Source: an uncultured Chlorobiota bacterium (GTDB lineage: Bacteria > Bacteroidota > Kapaibacteriia > OLB7). Taken from it: a stretch of DNA of 12,217 nucleotides. The position numbers and the translations under genes were made by a program. Under the pieces are notes generated by a model. It searched no databases and was not told the DNA's origin. It worked only from the letters and a program-made list of their open reading frames with translations. This document shows positions 1-6,474 of the stretch, piece after piece. Position 1 is the stretch's first letter; each line of letters opens with the position of its first letter. Location of the stretch: NCBI GenBank assembly GCA_946481475.1, contig CAMLOB010000057.1:1-12217 (forward strand), written 5' to 3'.

Positions 1-1331
1 ATGCTGTCGTCGACTCGATCAATACCGCCACCGGCATCGCCTATCAGGATGTCTACGGAACGGCCCGGACCGCGCTGAAGGCGATCGAGACCGGAGAGGG
101 GGTGCGCGAGTCGGTCGAGCGACTGATCGCCAACCTGTCGGTGCCGCAGTTGATCCGCCATATCCAGATCCTCTATGCCGGTATGCTTGATGCCGGAACA
201 GGTATGTACGTGAAGGTCGGAACGGCCGGGTCGGGGGGGATGGGGTTGAACATCCCCTACACCCATTCCGAGGAACGTCCCTCCCGCGTTCTGCTCAGCA
301 AAAGCTCGATGGCCGGTGCCCATACGCTCCTTCTGTTTCTGGCCGGCAGAACGCCTGATGGGCCGATCATCAAGGAAGTGAAACCGACGGCGACGATTGC
401 GTGGAAGGAGATCGGTTCGGGTGAAGTCCTTCGTCGCGGTCAGCCGATTCCTCTGGTCGATTGCGCTCCGGAAAACGGGGTGACCCTGGAAGGGGACCTG
501 AAGCTTGTCGACGGCGAGCGGGCCGAGCCGACCGGAGCGAACCTGACGGCTCCGTTTATCAACACGGGGGAGAACGGTATTTTCTCCAGAGCCGAGTTCG
601 AGGCGATTACCGCTCTGGGACAGATGGAGATGATCACGCCTGAAGAGATTGCCGAGGCGGTCGTCTTCGAACTGAAGGGGGGGAATTCCGGTCACGATGT
701 CATTCACGCGCTGGACAGTGCCGTCTACGGGCCGACGTATCGCGGAGGGTATCTCCGCAACCGGGCCGTGGAGCGTCTTCAGCGACTTGAAAAGGAATCC
801 GGTGTCGAATCGGTCGCATTCGAGATGCTGGGGCCGCCCCGGTTGTCGAAGCTTCTGTTTGAAGCGTTCCTTCTCGGGCGTGCGGTCGGATCGATCAACA
901 ACGTGATCGCCGCCGACGGTGATGAGCTTGCCGCCAAACTTGATGACCTTGTCCGGAACGACGGTGAATTGCGGAGCCGGATGATCTCGATCGGCATTCC
1001 GATCCTGATGCGTGACGGACGGACGTTGTTGCGCGGGGAGACGATCAAGATTCCGCCGTACAGAGGTGAGGATGCGTTGCCGGTGACGCCGGAGAACATC
1101 GACAAGTGGGCCGCTGCCGGATGGGTGGACCTCCGCCCGGAGAACCTGCGTCAATGGAAGGAACGCCTGGAGCATATCAGAGAGGTGACCGAAAAGATCG
1201 ACCGGAACGATTCCTCAAGCCGCCGGAACTTCCCGCACGACTACTGGGTCGACTTCGAGACGATGCCCATCGGAAAAATCGCCGCCTGGATCTTTACGGT
1301 AGAGGATAAAGGGGCGCGGATGAAGGCGTAA
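1..1331 (+). CDS. Conserved protein of unrecognised family, C-terminal part (5' end outside window)
   Basis: The frame is open from the first complete codon at position 3 to a TAA at 1329-1331, giving about 442 residues. No start is needed inside the window: the GTG at 102 is internal, because the residues before it (AVVDSINTATGIAYQDVYG) read as ordinary protein. Conserved-looking stretches are YVKVGTAGSGGMGLNIPYTH, SKSSMAGAHTLLLFLAGRTP and a C-terminal DYWVDFETMPIGKIAAWIF. The glycine-rich segment and overall feel recall large NAD(P)-binding, dehydrogenase-like proteins, but the N-terminus where a Rossmann motif would sit is missing, so no function is assigned. There is no signal peptide or obvious membrane segment in the visible part. 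It lies on the strand opposite the five genes that follow and is separated from them by a repeat-rich 371-bp gap. Confidence 0.85.
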   Translation, partial: AVVDSINTATGIAYQDVYGTARTALKAIETGEGVRESVERLIANLSVPQLIRHIQILYAGMLDAGTGMYVKVGTAGSGGMGLNIPYTHSEERPSRVLLSKSSMAGAHTLLLFLAGRTPDGPIIKEVKPTATIAWKEIGSGEVLRRGQPIPLVDCAPENGVTLEGDLKLVDGERAEPTGANLTAPFINTGENGIFSRAEFEAITALGQMEMITPEEIAEAVVFELKGGNSGHDVIHALDSAVYGPTYRGGYLRNRAVERLQRLEKESGVESVAFEMLGPPRLSKLLFEAFLLGRAVGSINNVIAADGDELAAKLDDLVRNDGELRSRMISIGIPILMRDGRTLLRGETIKIPPYRGEDALPVTPENIDKWAAAGWVDLRPENLRQWKERLEHIREVTEKIDRNDSSSRRNFPHDYWVDFETMPIGKIAAWIFTVEDKGARMKA

Positions 1332-1345
1332 GAAGAGTGTGAGAG

Positions 1346-1359
1346 TCCGCCGCGGCGGA
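1346..1359. repeat. 14-nt perfect palindrome
   Basis: TCCGCCGCGGCGGA reads identically on both strands and lies 15 nt after the stop of the first gene. It resembles the GTCCGCC/GGCGGAC hairpins at 8041-8166 without their GCA loop, so it may be a variant of the same dispersed element. It is not followed by a T-run, which argues against a standard intrinsic terminator. Confidence 0.6.
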
Positions 1360-1435
1360 TAAGTGCGAGAGTGGATAAGTGAACGAATCGTATGGGGCAC
1401 AAACTGCTTTGCCACATGCGTTCGCTCCTTATACC

Positions 1436-1550
1436 TGACGGCTCATAGCTCACTGCTGAGAGCTCACGCAAAGGACGCAAAGAGCGAAGGTACAGAGCTC
1501 ATCCCGGACAACTCGTGGCTGACGGCTCATAGTTGAGTTGACGGTTCATA
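1436..1550. repeat. Three scattered TGACGGYTCATA copies
   Basis: TGACGGCTCATAG occurs at 1436-1448 and 1520-1532, and TGACGGTTCATA at 1539-1550. All are in the same orientation. They look like degenerate intergenic repeat debris rather than an ordered operator array, since the spacings (84 and 19 nt) are unrelated. Confidence 0.6.
1466..1490. repeat. ACGCAAAGG-type purine-rich short repeat
   Basis: Three degenerate 8-9 nt units run head to tail: ACGCAAAGG, ACGCAAAG, AGCGAAGG. The pattern matches in style the CACAAAGG-CACCAAGG-ACACGAAGG element at 9976-10000, suggesting one dispersed family with two copies in this window. Function is unknown. Confidence 0.5.
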
Positions 1551-1573
1551 CCATCTGGGCACAATCGATGAAA

Positions 1574-1616
1574 CCCGGCATCCTCCGGGCATTGCGACGT
1601 CGGGATAAACCCGACG
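1574..1616. repeat. Pair of adjacent short hairpins
   Basis: The first hairpin has arms CCCGG (1574-1578) and CCGGG (1585-1589) around a 6-nt loop. The second has perfect 7-nt arms CGTCGGG (1598-1604) and CCCGACG (1610-1616) around ATAAA. The double-hairpin layout is typical of REP-like intergenic palindromic units; neither hairpin is followed by a T-run. Confidence 0.6.
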
Positions 1617-1665
1617 GCTACCCGGGGCGCTCACTGTGCCGGAAGCTCACTGCTGAAATCTCCTC

Positions 1666-1715
1666 TCTCTACGAACTCTACACACTCACCTCTCTATAAA
1701 CTCTATGAACTCACC
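1666..1715. repeat. Two-unit 25-bp imperfect tandem repeat running into a stop codon
   Basis: Units at 1666-1690 and 1691-1715 match at 20 of 25 positions. Both begin TCTCTA and end ACTCACC. The second unit covers the TAG stop (1703-1705) and the last few codons of the LD-carboxypeptidase gene on the minus strand, so the end of that reading frame is made of repeat sequence. Confidence 0.65.
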
Positions 1716-2650
1716 TCCAGCCTCCCCTCCGTCCCGTCGATACGGGCTTGCAGGCCGACCGGGAGAGTGACTTTGCGTGTGATGTGGCCGTAGGGAACGC
1801 CGGATACCGTCGGCACACCGCTGCGGTCGATGTATTCGCGGAAGACTTCATCAATCGGGAGAGGGTCAATTGAAATTCGCTTCGGCTCGGTTCCGGTGAA
1901 CGCGCCGAAGGCCAGACCGGCGATCTTTTTCAGGATCCCTGCATTCCACAACTGCGAGAGGAGCCGGTCGACCCGGTAAGCCTCCTCGCCGATCTCCTCG
2001 ATCAGGAGAATCGCTCCGTTCATATCGGGCAGATAGGGTGTTCCGCACAGTGCGGCAAGGAGCGTCAGGTTGGCCGGTATCAGCGGGCCGACGGCAGTGC
2101 CGGGGAAACGTCCTGTGATCGGCTCGTCTTCATCCGGAGGGAGGACGGGACCGGGAGATGTGGTTCCCGAGATCGCGCCGAGAAAGCTTCGCATCGCGTA
2201 GGGATCCGGTTCATCTTCCCACATATCGACACCCGGCATCGCGCCGGAGAAGGAGACCAGACCGATGCGGGCCAGAAGAGCCAGATTGATCGCGGTGACA
2301 TCGCTGAAACCGAGAACGATTTTCGGATCCCGTCGCAATCCTTCGTAGTCGATCATCTCCAGAATGCGGGTCGCGCCATATCCTCCACGTCCGGCAACGA
2401 TCATCCGGATCTCCGGATCGCCGATCATCCGGTTCAGATCATCGGCTCGCTCCCGGTCGGTACCGGCCAGATAGCCGTACCTGTTCCAGAGGTTGTCTCC
2501 TTCGCGAACCTGATAGCCGAGACGACGCAGACAGGCGATCCCGCTGCGAAGCCGCTGATCATCACGTTGCGGCGAGCTCGGAGCCAGAACCCCGATCGTC
2601 TCTCCCGGTTTCAGCGGCGGCGGTTTCAGCAAATCCTGTCCCTTTATCAT
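1703..2650 (-). CDS. LD-carboxypeptidase, peptidase family S66 (LdcA/MccF-like)
   Basis: Serine peptidase of the S66 fold. Family members cleave the terminal D-amino acid from murein tetrapeptides (LdcA, cell-wall recycling) or inactivate microcin C-type compounds (MccF). Seen here: the family motif GRGGYGATRIL (residues 87-97), the nucleophile Ser116 in GFSDVTA, Glu218 in LLIEEIGEEAYRVDRLL and His289 in PYGHITRKVTLPVG. These match the Ser-Glu-His triad of Pseudomonas LdcA in order and spacing. I chose the ATG at 2650 (315 residues, usual family length) because the open frame upstream of it is shared with the glycosyltransferase gene and codes nothing family-like. The ATG overlaps the upstream TGA as ATGA, implying translational coupling. 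There is no signal peptide, so a cytoplasmic recycling role is likelier than a periplasmic one. LdcA and MccF subtypes cannot be separated by eye. Confidence 0.92.
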   Translation of the reverse strand: MIKGQDLLKPPPLKPGETIGVLAPSSPQRDDQRLRSGIACLRRLGYQVREGDNLWNRYGYLAGTDRERADDLNRMIGDPEIRMIVAGRGGYGATRILEMIDYEGLRRDPKIVLGFSDVTAINLALLARIGLVSFSGAMPGVDMWEDEPDPYAMRSFLGAISGTTSPGPVLPPDEDEPITGRFPGTAVGPLIPANLTLLAALCGTPYLPDMNGAILLIEEIGEEAYRVDRLLSQLWNAGILKKIAGLAFGAFTGTEPKRISIDPLPIDEVFREYIDRSGVPTVSGVPYGHITRKVTLPVGLQARIDGTEGRLEVSS

Positions 2651-3423
2651 TCCTTTCCCGATTCCTGTGGTTGCCGGGAATCCTCCGTGGATCGGCGGTC
2701 TTTCCCGTTGGTCTTTCCTTGTATGCTGTAGCGGGCGATGGTATAGAGAATTTTCCATCCGGCTTTGATCGTTCCCGAGAGGGTTCCGCTGATCTTCGAC
2801 GCTCCGATTCGCCTGCGATAGCTGACCGGTACCTCGGTGGTCTTCAGTCCGAACCGGGCCGCCTTGATCTGCATCTCGACAGTCCAGCCGAAGTTCGTGT
2901 CTTCCATACCGATCTTCCGAAGAGCCTCGGCGGTAATTCCCCTGAAGGGGCCGAGATCGGTAAAACGATACCTCCAGATCAGTCTGATCAATCGGGTGGC
3001 CAGCCAGTTTCCGAACAGCGCCTGCGGAGGCATCGCTCCGCTCTCCCGCATACCGATTGCCCGCGAGCCGATCACCATATCGTATCCGTGGCGAAGAATC
3101 GGTTCCAGAACAGAGGGCATCTCCTCCGGATGATCCGAATAGTCGGCGTCGAGAAAGACGACGATATCGAACCCTTTCGGCAGGGCATACTCCAGTCCCT
3201 TCAAACAGGCGGAACCGTAGCCCTTGCGTTCCTCGCGCAGCACGACGGCTCCGGCCTGCCGTGCCCGCTCGGCCGTCCGGTCGGTCGAGGCGTTGTCGAC
3301 CACGACGACCTCCTCAGCAAGTCCGGTCGGGATATCCCGGAGAACCGGCCCGATCGAATCCTCTTCGTTGAATGCTGGAATGATGACGACGATGCGTGTG
3401 TGACCGGCTTCGGAATGTTGCAT
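2647..3423 (-). CDS. Family 2 glycosyltransferase (polyprenyl-phosphate sugar synthase type)
   Basis: A 258-residue GT-A glycosyltransferase resembling dolichyl/polyprenyl-phosphate mannose or glucose synthases, which load a sugar from a nucleotide donor onto a lipid carrier. Motifs: VVIIPAFNEED (12-22), EVVVVDNASTDRT (38-50), the metal-binding DAD within VVFLDADYSDHPEE (88-101), IGSRA, and a C-terminal RRIGASKISGTLSG segment typical of this subgroup. There is no C-terminal transmembrane pair, so it would act at the inner face of the membrane as a peripheral protein. The last 20 or so residues are charged and probably disordered. It overlaps the LD-carboxypeptidase by 4 nt and lies 116 bp after the end of the repeat-protein locus. 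Donor sugar and acceptor cannot be read from sequence. The start at 3423 is plausible but has no strong ribosome binding site. Confidence 0.9.
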   Translation of the reverse strand: MQHSEAGHTRIVVIIPAFNEEDSIGPVLRDIPTGLAEEVVVVDNASTDRTAERARQAGAVVLREERKGYGSACLKGLEYALPKGFDIVVFLDADYSDHPEEMPSVLEPILRHGYDMVIGSRAIGMRESGAMPPQALFGNWLATRLIRLIWRYRFTDLGPFRGITAEALRKIGMEDTNFGWTVEMQIKAARFGLKTTEVPVSYRRRIGASKISGTLSGTIKAGWKILYTIARYSIQGKTNGKDRRSTEDSRQPQESGKE

Positions 3424-3487
3424 GAAGAATGGAAGAAATCAGTCAGGTCGTTTGTTCGTACCGGACGGCAATATGGCGTAGCAAAGA

Positions 3488-3507
3488 GGAGCGCCGAAGA
3501 GGGCTCC
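3488..3507 (-). terminator. Possible weak terminator hairpin after the repeat-protein locus
   Basis: On the minus strand GGAGC-CC pairs with GG-GCTCC around a 5-nt loop with one bulged base, followed by TCTTTG. The stem is short and the T-run is poor, so transcription may well continue into the glycosyltransferase gene. Confidence 0.25.
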
Positions 3508-3539
3508 CGATGTCGTGAACCGTTTTCAACCGTTCCGTC

Positions 3540-5144
3540 TCAACTTTCATTCAGCAACTGCTCGGCCCGATAGATCTCGTAGAGAACCTGTGACTCCTTT
3601 TCCTTTCCCCGCAGGTCCATGGCGGCGCGCAGAAGTTTCTGATCGTTCCAGGCGATTGCCATCCGGACGGCATCGGCCCGGATTTTCGGGTCGGGATCGG
3701 CCAGCAGGCTGCGCATCAGACGTTCGCGTGCCGCAGGCGATTCGATCAGGACGGCAAGAGGGGAGAGGAGGTGATAGGGGTATCCTCCTCGCGATTCGAT
3801 AAGTGCGGGCACCAGATAGCCGAGAACCGTCGAGTCGTTTATTCCCCGATCCTTCAGTCCGAACCCGATCTGGTAGCGGACGATCTGACTCCGGTCGCTC
3901 AGCAGGGGAGTCAGAAGATGGAGTTCCGATGAGTCGGCAATCCGTGCGAAGGCCCGGGCGGCACGTCCGCGAACGACGTCGACCGGATCGTTGAGGGCCT
4001 GGCGCAGCGCATCCTTTGCGTCGTAGGCGTTCATGTTCAGCAGCGCTTCGGCGGCGGTCGATCTGATGCGCCAGTTCGGATCGCTCAGTTTCGTTCCGAG
4101 CACTTTCGCTGCCGTTGAATCCTTCAGCAGACCGAGGATGTGAATTGCAAAGCCGACGCGGGAGCGATCTCCCCGGCGAACCGTATCGATCAGCAGCGGA
4201 ACCAGTCTGGCGCCGATGCGGGGAAGAATAACGCGCAGCGCAAGCTGTTCGCGCGGATGTTCGCTCTCCAGCATTGTCAGGAGGAAGGGAATGGTCGTGT
4301 CGGCCCCTTCTTCCAGTCGTTTCCGTGCGGGCTCCACCAGATACTGGTATTTCTCCGGTGCGGCCGATGCCTGGATAAAGAGCTTCTCCAGCTCGGTCTC
4401 CAGCTCGGCGGCGATCTCCTCCGGCGACTTCTCCGGCTTCTTCTCTTCGGCCTGTTTGATGCTCTCCGGCTTCAGCTTCGCATCGAGTCCGACACCGTAG
4501 GTGCTGCCGAGCCAGAGCGAATCGTTGCCGCCCCGCGAGGTACCGTAGAAATCATCGCCGTCGAGATCAAGAAAAATGCCGACCATGCCGTACTGCCGCC
4601 GCAGGTCGCTGTATCCGAGCGTGTTCTCATGCCGGGCGATATAGCCGTCGTTCCCTCCCGCATCGATGAAGAGGGAGACGGCATTGGCGTTGCCGCCGCC
4701 GAGCGAGAGAGATTCGACGACGTAATTGTCCTCACCCCGGACGTCGTAGAGTCCTCCGAATGCGATGTCGTGTCCGCAGCCCTGCGAGACGCCGTGCGAA
4801 ACGTAGTTGTCGTTTCCGTCCTTGTCGATCAGTGAACCGAACGCCAGGTGGACTCCCGATCCCTGAGCGTACTGGAAGGAGTTGTAGTTGTCGTTGCCTG
4901 CGACGTCGACAATCGATCCGAGACCGTACCAGTAGGCGGTTCCCTGACCGTAAATGTCGGAGGAATAGTAGTCGTTGCCGGAATAATCGGAAATGATGCC
5001 GTAGCCGCCGGAGGCGACCGGTCGGTAGCCGAGCGAGGCTCCCTGACAGAAGGATTCGAAATGGTCGTCGTAACGGAGAAAATCCTGATAGGGGGAGGAG
5101 GAGATATATTGATCGTTCCCCCCGTGTTCCAGGATGACTCCCAT
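3540..5144 (-). CDS. Downstream fragment of a secreted GNDxY-repeat / HEAT-repeat protein
   Basis: An open stretch of 534 codons from an ATG at 5144 to TGA. It is in the same frame as the fragment at 5241-6404 and is cut off from it by two stops. Residues 1-220 carry repeat units of about 26-27 residues with the signature G-N-D-x-Y near the start, Q-G-x-G in the middle and a hydrophobic strand ending L-x-D (for example GNDNYNSFQYAQGSG). A Lys/Glu-rich linker follows (about 221-280). Residues about 284-510 form HEAT/armadillo-like alpha repeats (SDPNWRIRSTAAEALL, NDPVDVVRGRAARAFA, SDRSQIVRYQIGFGL, ADPDPKIRADAVRMAI). It has no signal peptide of its own, so if translated alone it would stay in the cytoplasm, unlike the intact protein. 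The ATG falls mid-repeat, supporting the view that it is not a natural N-terminus. Function unknown; the HEAT part suggests protein binding and the GNDxY part a beta-solenoid, possibly cation-binding (inference). Confidence 0.8.
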   Translation of the reverse strand: MGVILEHGGNDQYISSSPYQDFLRYDDHFESFCQGASLGYRPVASGGYGIISDYSGNDYYSSDIYGQGTAYWYGLGSIVDVAGNDNYNSFQYAQGSGVHLAFGSLIDKDGNDNYVSHGVSQGCGHDIAFGGLYDVRGEDNYVVESLSLGGGNANAVSLFIDAGGNDGYIARHENTLGYSDLRRQYGMVGIFLDLDGDDFYGTSRGGNDSLWLGSTYGVGLDAKLKPESIKQAEEKKPEKSPEEIAAELETELEKLFIQASAAPEKYQYLVEPARKRLEEGADTTIPFLLTMLESEHPREQLALRVILPRIGARLVPLLIDTVRRGDRSRVGFAIHILGLLKDSTAAKVLGTKLSDPNWRIRSTAAEALLNMNAYDAKDALRQALNDPVDVVRGRAARAFARIADSSELHLLTPLLSDRSQIVRYQIGFGLKDRGINDSTVLGYLVPALIESRGGYPYHLLSPLAVLIESPAARERLMRSLLADPDPKIRADAVRMAIAWNDQKLLRAAMDLRGKEKESQVLYEIYRAEQLLNES

Positions 5145-5240
5145 TCCTCGCGTGTAGCCGAATCCCTGCGAGGCGATGTGGGCGTGGTAGGCTTAGTTTC
5201 CCTCTCCTTCGGCTATCATGCCGATTCCGAAAAGACCGTC

Positions 5241-6404
5241 TCACTGAACGGCGGTCCCGCCCGAATACCTGTCGCTCCCTTTGTGGTCGTGAAGGATTCC
5301 GACGCCGAAATATCCGGCCCCGAGCGAAAAGTTCCGGGCACTGTAGTTGTCGTTCCCCTCCAGATCAAGCAGGACCGACGCGCCGAAGAACGTGCCGCCG
5401 AATGCGTAGTCTTCTCCGATATATGTGTCATCGCCACTGAAGTCGACGATCAATGCCGTCCCCCGCTTTGCCGCCTGTTCTTTCGATTTCCTTGAGGCTC
5501 TGTAAACGTCGTTTCCCCCCACATCCACGATGCAGAAGAAGTCTCCGGTGTAGACGTCGTCCCCCGCACCTCCGATCGCGATCAATCCGAGGGGGGATTC
5601 CCAGACGCTTGTGCGGATGTCCTTGTAGTAGCTCGGAACTTCAGGCTGCATCTTCTGTGCATAGTCCAGTGCCTGGGCGTACATGGCGACGCCGGGGGAG
5701 AGAAGCTGGGTGTAGTCGATGGTGGCCACGTCCTGATTGAAGAACTGTTTGGCTCTGTCAAGCCCCTCGCGCTCTGCGTAGCGCATGGTAATCAGATCGG
5801 TCTCGGCCGCCTCCTCGGAACGGAGGACGAGAGAATCACTGTAGGAGACAATCCGGTTGAATGCCTCCGGGTCGATTGCCGCCCGGTTGCGGGCGATCAT
5901 CACGTCGGTTGCGATGGCCAGCGCCACATACCTTCTGAGGACAAGCTGCTCGGTGTAGTTCAGCGTGTTGATGTCGAAGCGACCGAAGACGCCGATCTCC
6001 TTGTCCTTGACGACGATGCGCGAAGGGGAGGGAAAGGTTGTGTTCAGATCGAGCAGCGACCGGAGATGGCGGAAGAAGAGGAGAGGTTCGTCCAGACTCT
6101 TTTCTCCGACCCGGGAGAGAGAGTCGGGGAGAACGAAACTCCGCAGAGGATCGGCGAACATCTTTTTGATTTCCTCGAACCGATGGATGTCCTCTCCGGT
6201 GGCGTCATGGTTCATTCCGAAATCGTACCGCGTCATCAGAATCGCCGACAAGGCCGAGTCCAGCCCCTGTTCGACGTAAGCGGGAAAGAACGACCGGGTC
6301 GAGGAAGAGGGTTGGGCAGGGAGACGGTTCGGGAGAATGATGAAAGAAAGACAAACGAGGAGTATGCCTCCGGTTCGTCCGGTATACAGATGCAACGTCT
6401 TCAC
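5241..6404 (-). CDS. Upstream fragment of the same secreted repeat protein, with signal peptide
   Basis: 387 codons from a GTG start (6402-6404) to an in-frame TGA (5241-5243). No ATG lies between the GTG and the upstream stop at 6438-6440. The N-terminus looks like a Sec signal peptide: K2 and R10, a hydrophobic core about residues 12-24 (GGILLVCLSFIIL), then a plausible cleavage near PAQ31. The Cys18 is not in a proper lipobox. Residues about 40-260 are mostly helical, with no recognised domain. From residue 279 the GNDxY repeats begin (GAGDDVY, GGNDVY, SGDDTY, EGNDNY, KGSDRY) and run up to the stop in mid-repeat, so the protein ends inside a structural unit. No convincing Shine-Dalgarno precedes the GTG. 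It lies 70 bp after the lipoprotein gene on the same strand and may be co-transcribed with it. Confidence 0.75.
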   Translation of the reverse strand: MKTLHLYTGRTGGILLVCLSFIILPNRLPAQPSSSTRSFFPAYVEQGLDSALSAILMTRYDFGMNHDATGEDIHRFEEIKKMFADPLRSFVLPDSLSRVGEKSLDEPLLFFRHLRSLLDLNTTFPSPSRIVVKDKEIGVFGRFDINTLNYTEQLVLRRYVALAIATDVMIARNRAAIDPEAFNRIVSYSDSLVLRSEEAAETDLITMRYAEREGLDRAKQFFNQDVATIDYTQLLSPGVAMYAQALDYAQKMQPEVPSYYKDIRTSVWESPLGLIAIGGAGDDVYTGDFFCIVDVGGNDVYRASRKSKEQAAKRGTALIVDFSGDDTYIGEDYAFGGTFFGASVLLDLEGNDNYSARNFSLGAGYFGVGILHDHKGSDRYSGGTAVQ

Positions 6405-6474
6405 GTAGTTGAGTAATTGATGATACTTCCGTTGTATTCAAGGAGGTGTTCGATGCAATCGGGGATCGGGAAGA

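Larger units (their letters stand above)
1332..1702. other. Gene-free interval made of short repeats and hairpins
   Basis: This 371-bp gap between converging genes shows no credible coding sequence. It contains a 14-nt palindrome, three TGACGGYTCATA copies, two copies of AGCTCACTGCTGA (1447-1459 and 1644-1656), two of GGATAAGTG (1357-1365 and 1373-1381), an ACGCAAAGG-type repeat, two adjacent hairpins and a 25-bp tandem duplication at its right edge. No U-tract terminator stands out for either converging gene. Confidence 0.7.
3540..6404 (-). pseudogene. Single 955-codon repeat-protein gene interrupted by two in-frame stop codons
   Basis: The two fragments above share one reading frame with no frameshift. 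Between them the frame reads DGLFGIGMIAEGEGN, then TAA, then AYHAHIASQGFGYTRG, all of which fits the repeat pattern. The TGA (5241-5243) sits where neighbouring units have Gly in the L/Q-G-x-G motif; GGA to TGA is one change. The TAA (5193-5195) sits at the Asp of GNDxY, which is Asp in every other unit; GAT or GAC to TAA needs two changes, Glu GAA only one. Joined, the domains are: signal peptide, helical region, about 13 repeats (positions about 5570 down to 4485), charged linker, HEAT-like repeats. Interpretations are recent pseudogenisation, consensus base errors, or readthrough. TGA and TAA are ordinary stops elsewhere in the window, so a changed genetic code is unlikely. Confidence 0.7.

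Noticed and set aside
1598..1616. Terminator for the first gene or the LD-carboxypeptidase gene
   Set aside because: The 7-bp stem is good but no T-run follows on either strand, and it is about 90-270 bp from the respective stops.
2651..2758. Longer LD-carboxypeptidase start at 2758
   Set aside because: These 36 codons overlap the glycosyltransferase end out of frame and are not family-like; the ATGA-coupled ATG at 2650 gives the catalytic residues their usual numbering.
5193..5243. Alternative genetic code with UGA read as Gly, as in SR1/Gracilibacteria
   Set aside because: TGA at 5241 does replace a Gly, but TGA properly ends the hydrolase, glycosyltransferase and kbl genes, a TAA is also present, and the base composition does not fit those lineages.
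4140..5495. Long plus-strand open frames opposite the repeat-protein locus (4140-4835 and 4848-5495)
   Set aside because: They are shadows of the GC-rich repeat gene; their translations are low-complexity and unlike known proteins.
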